A DNA stretch of 64,000 nucleotides, taken from assembly GCA_003116975.1 (NCBI GenBank), contig BGKB01000084.1, positions 124,001 to 188,000 of the forward strand, read 5' to 3'. The translations under genes were made by a program, and so were the position numbers. Position 1 is the stretch's first letter. Each line of letters opens with the position of its first letter. The DNA is from Aurantiochytrium sp. KH105 (lineage: Eukaryota; Sar; Bigyra; Thraustochytrida; Thraustochytriidae). Under the pieces are notes generated by a model. It worked only from the letters and a program-made list of their open reading frames with translations, did not search any database and was not told the DNA's origin. Positions 58,975 through 64,000 of this stretch are shown piece by piece.

Positions 58975-60080
58975 CTTCGCACTACGTATATAGTCTTGCT
59001 TTGCACTTCTATCACCTGGTCGATGAGGTTCTTGTTGTCAACGATGGGGTTTTGCTTGATCAATGATCGGGTTTTGCTTGCTCAGTGTTTGAGATTTGGA
59101 TGAGAGAGAATTGTTTTACAGATTGACAAGGGTTTTTACATGTAGTCAAGGCCAACAAAGGGAGACTTTGCCTATACCAACGGATGTGAACTGTTTGCGA
59201 TTGGAGCAGGCAAACCATTTTCAACAAATTGATCGCCGGAAATCTCCCGAAGCCCACGTTGACGACGCTAACTTCTCATTCGCGGGTGCGCCAGGCCGCT
59301 CGCGGCATGCGTCGGCTGCGGCTGCGGCTTTTCTCATTTCGATTCATCGCCAGTAGCCTTGAGTGGATGCAGAAGCAAGGCAAACTGCGCGGCTGCGATT
59401 CTCGTCTGAATCTCCTGGCGTCGGGGCGTGCACGCGATCATGCACCACTTGGTCCCGGCAGGAAGAAAAAGGAGGAGAAACCCGGTCGCGCCGTCGCTCC
59501 TATCAAATCGCGCGCATTCGCGTTCGCGTCCGCGTCCGCGTTCGCTTCTTCCTCCGTCCACGCCTTCCGTCCAAGCCGCTTTCCCCCCGTGCCGCCTGCG
59601 ACTGCGAGCCGCGCCGCCGCAGTTGGCGAAGTTGGCAGCCTCGCGCGAATTCAGTTGCCAGCGGCGCCTTGAACTGAAACGCAGACTCTTTTCCTCCTTC
59701 GCGCGCGACCCCCCGCAGCGCCCCGCAGCTCGCACCGCAGCGACGCAGGAAGTCAATCTAGCTAGACAGCAAGTGGTCCGGCCGACACAGTGATGGAGAG
59801 CAGCTGCAGCAGCGGCAGCGGAGGCTGTCGACAGCCGCTGCCGCTATCCAAGACCTCGAGAGTGCCGGCCTCTGCTCCTCGCAAGCAAGCAAGTGACAGC
59901 GACAGCGACAGGCGAGCGCAGACCACCGCCAGCCAGGACGGGTTACCAGGCCGCGGCCGGAATACGGATACGAGGGAGGGAGGGAGTGAGCTTGAGTCGG
60001 GGCTGGCTGGCTGCGCGCGGTGCGGAGAAGGCGACCCGCATCCCGCGCGACAAGCCTGGAAGGAAGAGAAGGAAATTTTC

Positions 60081-60153
<73 letters not shown>

Positions 60154-61014
60154 GTGGTCGACCGGGCCGCCGCCGCTGCTGCTGCTGCTGCTGCTGCCCC
60201 TGCTGGTCGACCGGGCCTCCTCCGTAGCGCCGCGTGAGGGTGGAAAGAAGTGCCATGGAAGCCCGTAGACGCGCGGATGGAAAATGAATCACAAAGCTTC
60301 CGAACTCACGGCGGCATACGACTAGTGATAGAGGCAAGGCCCGCTACGTGGTGAGGTAGGCTCCGAGCACGCAAGACGGAGGGCGAGCCTGGAAGATTAG
60401 GTCGAGGATTGCACCCGACGCGCGGATATGTGTATGCTACGCCGGAGCCACGTACGCTACGCAGTGAGGCAAGAGATTTACACTCGATCAACGTCCGGGC
60501 TGATTCAGAACGAGTAGCGCACGAGCCAAGCCAAAAATATCCTCGGCGGTTGTATGGCCGGCCGAGCCGATACTCGTGGCTGCAGCCTGTCGCGGAGCCA
60601 AGATTGGTCTATACAAGGTCTGAATCCGAAATCCTCCCGGGAGGAGGGTCTCATACTGGCTAGAGAACAATAAGCTATGAAAACGCATCTGCTTGATGAA
60701 ATGACTGACTGATGCTGTTTGCAAATGAGGATGACGACCGCATCCTGGGCCATGCGCGTCGGACAAAGGAGCGACCTTGTACGCGAGTCCTGAGGCTCTT
60801 TCACGCCAGGAATGCGCTTACGCCGCCAACTAGTGACCTCTTGGCGTGATAGTCTTCGACTAGAGTTTTGGCAACCATTTCGTCCATCAAGTCTGCCTCA
60901 AAGGCGTGTTGCCAACATATTACACTGACACCTTGGCCGGTTCGCACCTTGGCACCGTAGCCACTACCAGAGGAAAAAGCGAGGGAAAAAAGGAAGGGGA
61001 AAAAAAAAGAACAG
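58975..61014. other. Spacer between SLC13 copy 4 and the tRNA-Ile cluster
   Basis: About 2 kb without a supported gene. The left end holds the promoter of copy 4; on the minus strand a TATATA lies very close to its ATG (about 58988-58993). The middle carries the longest CTG tract in the window. 60.25-61.0 kb is unremarkable mixed sequence. Confidence 0.6.
60082..60150. repeat. (CTG)23 trinucleotide repeat
   Basis: Twenty-three uninterrupted CTG triplets, then GTGGTGGTC and a second shorter CTG block at 60173-60199. Longest triplet tract in the window. Confidence 0.95.
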
Positions 61015-61089
61015 TAGTCCCAGGGGGGGTCGAACCCCCGACCTTGGAGTTATTAGCTCCACGCTCTAACCAAGCTGAGCTATAGGACC
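61015..61089 (-). tRNA. tRNA-Ile (anticodon AAU), cluster copy 1
   Basis: Same 75-base mature sequence as 33934-34008, on the minus strand. Trailer CTGTTC then a T run (A-rich on plus strand, 60999-61008) as Pol III terminator. CAACAA just upstream and CTATAAT about 30-36 bases upstream (plus 61118-61124). Confidence 0.97.
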
Positions 61090-61176
61090 TTGTTGGAGCG
61101 ACCACCGCACGTGGACATTATAGAAGCCCTACGGCACGCGACGCTAAAAAAAAAGAATAAAGAGAAAAAAGAACAG

Positions 61177-61251
61177 TAGTCCCAGGGGGGGTCGAACCCC
61201 CGACCTTGGAGTTATTAGCTCCACGCTCTAACCAAGCTGAGCTATAGGACC
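61177..61251 (-). tRNA. tRNA-Ile (anticodon AAU), cluster copy 2
   Basis: Identical mature sequence. Trailer CTGTTC then TTTTTT. CAACAA just upstream; TATATAAT about 28-36 bases upstream (plus 61279-61287). Spacing to copy 1 is 162 bp. Confidence 0.97.
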
Positions 61252-61344
61252 TTGTTGATGACCGACATTCTCGTGAGCATTATATAGCGATCTCTGATTT
61301 TGAATACAATAAAAAATTATTGAGAATGGGAAAAAAAGAAACGA

Positions 61345-61419
61345 TAGTCCCAGGGGGGGTCGAACCCCCGACCTTGGAGTTATTAGCTCCACGCTCTAAC
61401 CAAGCTGAGCTATAGGACC
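61345..61419 (-). tRNA. tRNA-Ile (anticodon AAU), cluster copy 3
   Basis: Identical mature sequence. Trailer TCGTTTC then TTTTTTT. TCAACCT just upstream; no TATA-like element in the usual window. Confidence 0.96.
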
Positions 61420-61504
61420 AGGTTGACCGCGTGACGTGCATGGGCGCGAATGGACGCCGAGCGCTGGACCTCAACGCAAAAAAAAGAAAAAAAAAGAAGC
61501 ACCG

Positions 61505-61579
61505 TAGTCCCAGGGGGGGTCGAACCCCCGACCTTGGAGTTATTAGCTCCACGCTCTAACCAAGCTGAGCTATAGGACC
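61505..61579 (-). tRNA. tRNA-Ile (anticodon AAU), cluster copy 4
   Basis: Identical mature sequence. Trailer CGGTGCTTC then a T run. TCAACTT just upstream; no TATA-like element seen. Confidence 0.96.
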
Positions 61580-62654
61580 AAGTTGACGGCCGGGCTGTGC
61601 AGGACGTGTATGACACTGCGTTGCGGTTTGATTCTGCTCGAACGCAGCGCTATTACGCGAAAGTCTTTTCACATGTTCGAAACTGGATCAGGATGCGTGC
61701 CATTCACTCCGCGAGAAGTTTATTTTGATTTCTGAAATGGCTAAAAGGGGCCGTTTGTAAAGGTTGTCGTGGGCGAATGTGTTCTTGATTACTTCAACCC
61801 ATTCATCAGTTCGCGATCATAAGGTTTCAGATACGATATAGACCTACTACTACGTACGAGAAGACTATATCAGTCTTGATCAGCTGTGTTCAGTACTTTT
61901 TATTTCGTCGATGGAACTAAAACAAAATACGAACTCCGACACACGGACCACTTTCGCTTTAATGATGAGTCGAGACACGAAGTCAATGGGATTACATTAA
62001 CGCGGGCGTCTCCTACAGTTTATCTGCAGCGATCGCGATCTTCATGCCGGTGATGACACTTTAGAGACACGATTCCCACATCGACACGCTTGGCCAGAGT
62101 GGTGCTACACATGCATTTCTTGATGCGTAATTAGACTGCTGGCGAGTGTTTACATATACGCGTTGACACCGGTGACACATCTGTCAATTTACAGCACCGA
62201 CCTGCCTCATACGGCTTCATTCGCGTCGATCTGTCTTGCGATTACATTCTTCATTAAAGAGGTTGGAGGCTGCAGAACATGTCCGACCGTTTTTCCCAGA
62301 AGAACCACAATTCTCTGAAATCATTCTGGAAACACCGGCCAAGTAATTGAAGCAATGAATGATAACAATGTGGACTTTACGACACCACATTCCATGTCTG
62401 ATGACGAGAGGCGCCATGACGCACGTGCCGCCCATGCTCGTGCCCCTATTGATTTTTAATGATAGAGAAACGGTCCATTCTCTTTTGCCAAGCCTAGACT
62501 AGTTCTCGTCTACCTCTGTACCTGTCCACAATCAGTGATTTGCAGAGTCTGGAGCTTGCGTCGAAGATTCTGTTCGGACTAGTTTTGGCCAACAAGAGAT
62601 GCCATTCCATCCTCATCGAAAAAAAAAAGAGAAAGGGCAAAAAAAAAAAAAGGA
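61580..62654. other. Gene-free stretch between tRNA-Ile copies 4 and 5
   Basis: About 1.1 kb, more AT-rich than the rest of the window and free of microsatellites. No open frame over 75 codons that looks like protein. I searched for tRNA, 5S and snRNA-like signals and found none convincing. Confidence 0.55.
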
Positions 62655-62729
62655 TAGTCCCAGGGGGGGTCGAACCCCCGACCTTGGAGTTATTAGCTCC
62701 ACGCTCTAACCAAGCTGAGCTATAGGACC
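62655..62729 (-). tRNA. tRNA-Ile (anticodon AAU), cluster copy 5
   Basis: Identical mature sequence, separated from copy 4 by 1.08 kb. Trailer TCC then a long T run. TATATAAA lies about 27-34 bases upstream (plus 62756-62763). It lies about 50 bp downstream of the PDE6-delta stop codon, same strand. Confidence 0.97.
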
Positions 62730-62779
62730 GATGTGGGGCGAAGGCAACTTGTTCTTTATATAGTATATTTTCGAGAGTT

Positions 62780-63454
62780 TCAGTTGACGATGGTGGGCTC
62801 CGGCTGGTCATAGAAGATGCGCACTAGCGACTTGGAGACAAAGAGGTTGTCGTCGTAAAAGCTGGTCTCGATCGTGATCTGGCCCGAGATGAGATGTGCA
62901 GGAAGCATGGCTGACTTTTCGGCCGCATAAATGGTCTGCTCCCAGGTATTCGTGGACCCAGGGATGACAAATCCAAAGTTGAAGAACCACTCCTCCATGC
63001 AGACGCCTTGAAAGTAGACTCGCTGTTCGAGTCGAAATTTATTCATTGCCTCCTCGCTCGTGAAGTTAATCTCGCGAGCAACTGCTCGGCAGTCGAGAAT
63101 ACTGGCTGGCACGTGAGCTTCCATTTCTCGTTCGAACATGTCGTCGCCCCACTCTTCGGAGCGCCACATGAGCCTGCCGGACTCTGCGTCGCGCATCCGC
63201 ATATGATTGATGCGGAAACCGCGCAAGATGCGCTGCGCCGCCGGGTTCGACGACACACGAATCTCGCCTTGCCTCTTTTTCCGCTTCAAGAGCTCCCACT
63301 CCGCGTCGGCCTCAAGGTCCTCTTCGTCAAAGTCATCATTAACAATTGTCCGGGAGTTGCTCTTGGCGCCGCTTTTTGCACCAAGGCCGTCGCCGTTGGT
63401 CTTGGACTCCTTGGCCTCTGCAGCCCAGGTCTCCGAGCTGTACTTGGACTCCAT
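62780..63454 (-). CDS. PDE6D: PDE6-delta-type prenyl-binding protein
   Basis: Soluble chaperone of the PDE6-delta/UNC119 immunoglobulin-like fold that extracts farnesylated or geranylgeranylated proteins from membranes and hands them on, notably to the cilium. 224 aa from ATG 63454 (MESKYSSETWAAEA); the frame continues upstream without support, through repeat-derived sequence. Residues about 78-220 match the whole family domain: FRINHMRMRDAESGRLMW, ASILDCRAVAREINFTS, MNKFRLEQRVYFQG, EEWFFNFGFVIPGSTNTWEQ, ISGQITIETSFYDDNLFVS and LVRIFYD. The usual protein is about 150 aa; the extra N-terminal 75 residues are charged and probably disordered (DDFDEEDLEADAEWELLKRKKRQ). Single exon. Confidence 0.95.
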   Translation of the reverse strand: MESKYSSETWAAEAKESKTNGDGLGAKSGAKSNSRTIVNDDFDEEDLEADAEWELLKRKKRQGEIRVSSNPAAQRILRGFRINHMRMRDAESGRLMWRSEEWGDDMFEREMEAHVPASILDCRAVAREINFTSEEAMNKFRLEQRVYFQGVCMEEWFFNFGFVIPGSTNTWEQTIYAAEKSAMLPAHLISGQITIETSFYDDNLFVSKSLVRIFYDQPEPTIVN

Positions 63455-64000
63455 GCTGCTCCTCCAAGGAGCTAGAACTGCAAGATGGTCCTCGACGGTG
63501 CCGTCCGCCCTGCTGTTGTCGCTCTCTGCCCGACGCGACGCGACGCGACGCGATGCTCCTTTCCGATGCTCTGCTCTGCTCTGCTCTGCTCCGCTCCGGT
63601 ACGGTACGGTCCGCGCGTGACTCCGCCCTGCGCTGCGCCACCCACGCCGCCGTTCAGGTGCCCTGCGCAGCGAGCAGGTCGTGCAAACCTGCCCCAAGAG
63701 ACCTGCCGGCTCGAGACGGGCGCAGTAGTAGTAGTAACCAACCCAGTTCCTCTCTTTGGGCGCGGAATGACCGCTCTCGATATGACCGTTGAACTGAAAG
63801 AAAGCCTGACTTCTGAGCTTTGCGAAACCTCAAGTTGAACTTGCAGAAGTAGGCCTATTTGGACACGAACACGGACACGGACCTCGGCCTTGGGCCTTGT
63901 GTTGTTATGAACTTGAACGTTTCCTAGCACGGACAAGAGTAGGACTCGCTACACAGCCAGCTAATCTGCCTGCTAGCCCGTGTTGAACTTCGGCCCTGGG
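63455..64000. promoter_or_regulatory. Upstream region of the PDE6-delta gene
   Basis: No gene seen. Contains a CGACG pentamer run (63530-63554) and a CTCTG run (63566-63592) within 140 bp of the start codon; on the transcribed sense strand the latter reads GCAGA, as in front of V-ATPase C. Promoter role inferred from position. Confidence 0.45.
63566..63592. repeat. (CTCTG)n pentanucleotide repeat
   Basis: Four to five CTCTG units preceded by a GCGAC run. On the minus strand, the sense strand of the adjacent gene, it reads GCAGA. Confidence 0.88.

Noticed and set aside
61280..61616. Protein-like open frames with a recurring RSYSSAWLERGANNSKVGGSTP motif
   Set aside because: The shared peptide is simply the translation of the tRNA-Ile gene and not a protein family.
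61956..61990. Hammerhead-ribozyme-like core (TGATGAG ... CGAAG)
   Set aside because: The essential C of CUGAUGA and the GAAA box do not match, and flanking bases do not form stems I and III.
61956..62060. C/D-box snoRNA signal (two RTGATGA boxes)
   Set aside because: No CTGA box at a suitable distance and no terminal stem, so the boxes are probably chance.
63455..63697. 81-residue upstream extension of the PDE6-delta protein
   Set aside because: It translates the CGACG and CTCTG repeats and has no support; the ATG at 63454 has good context and begins normal protein sequence.
58975..64000. Transposon or virus-like signals around the tRNA cluster
   Set aside because: No integrase, reverse transcriptase, long terminal repeat or terminal inverted repeat was seen; the tRNA copies are explained by duplication.

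Overview
This window is nuclear DNA from a eukaryotic microbe, most likely a thraustochytrid or another labyrinthulomycete stramenopile. That placement is inference. It rests on very long uninterrupted coding regions with few or no introns, an axonemal dynein (so the organism has a flagellate stage), GC-rich coding sequence, spacers packed with microsatellites, an ABC1-kinase/beta-lactamase fusion and TATA/CAA-type tRNA promoters. Nothing looks prokaryotic, viral or organellar: there are no Shine-Dalgarno sites, operons or CRISPR arrays. Many reading frames can be extended upstream through non-ATG codons. I moved the starts of those genes to the first plausible ATG and checked each against paralogues or family length.

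Layout. (1) 1-23 kb is mostly plus strand: an inner-arm axonemal dynein heavy chain running in from the left edge, V-ATPase subunit C, a Mic10-like MICOS subunit, a divergent DHHC-family acyltransferase on the minus strand, an NTF2/SnoaL-fold protein, and a large Cys-rich/polytopic/leucine-rich-repeat receptor-like protein. (2) 23-36 kb is minus strand: a five-part fusion protein (SCP2-like, FYVE, membrane segments, ABC1/UbiB kinase, beta-lactamase-like), a 1,958-residue acidic protein with a Myb-like domain and a helical C-terminal half, and an Skp1/BTB-like plus LRR protein, with one tRNA-Ile(AAU) between the last two. (3) 36-59 kb is an array of four same-strand SLC13/DASS-type anion symporters separated by 3-6.5 kb spacers that hold no recognisable gene and are full of CTG/CAG, GAGC, GATC and CTTTC microsatellites and short minisatellites. 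(4) 59-64 kb has a cluster of five minus-strand tRNA-Ile(AAU) genes identical to the isolated copy at 33.9 kb, then a PDE6-delta-type prenyl-binding protein.

The genes do not form one pathway. Dynein heavy chain and PDE6-delta are both cilium-linked. V-ATPase C and Mic10 are housekeeping genes. The SLC13 array and the tRNA-Ile cluster are the two clear local gene expansions. The least ordinary single items are: the DHHC-like enzyme that has lost all four ligands of its second zinc site while keeping the first site and the catalytic Asp-His-Cys; the SCP2-FYVE-ABC1-beta-lactamase fusion; the Cys-rich/multi-TM/LRR receptor-like protein; and the tRNA-Ile family, whose isolated member carries flanks matching two cluster members.
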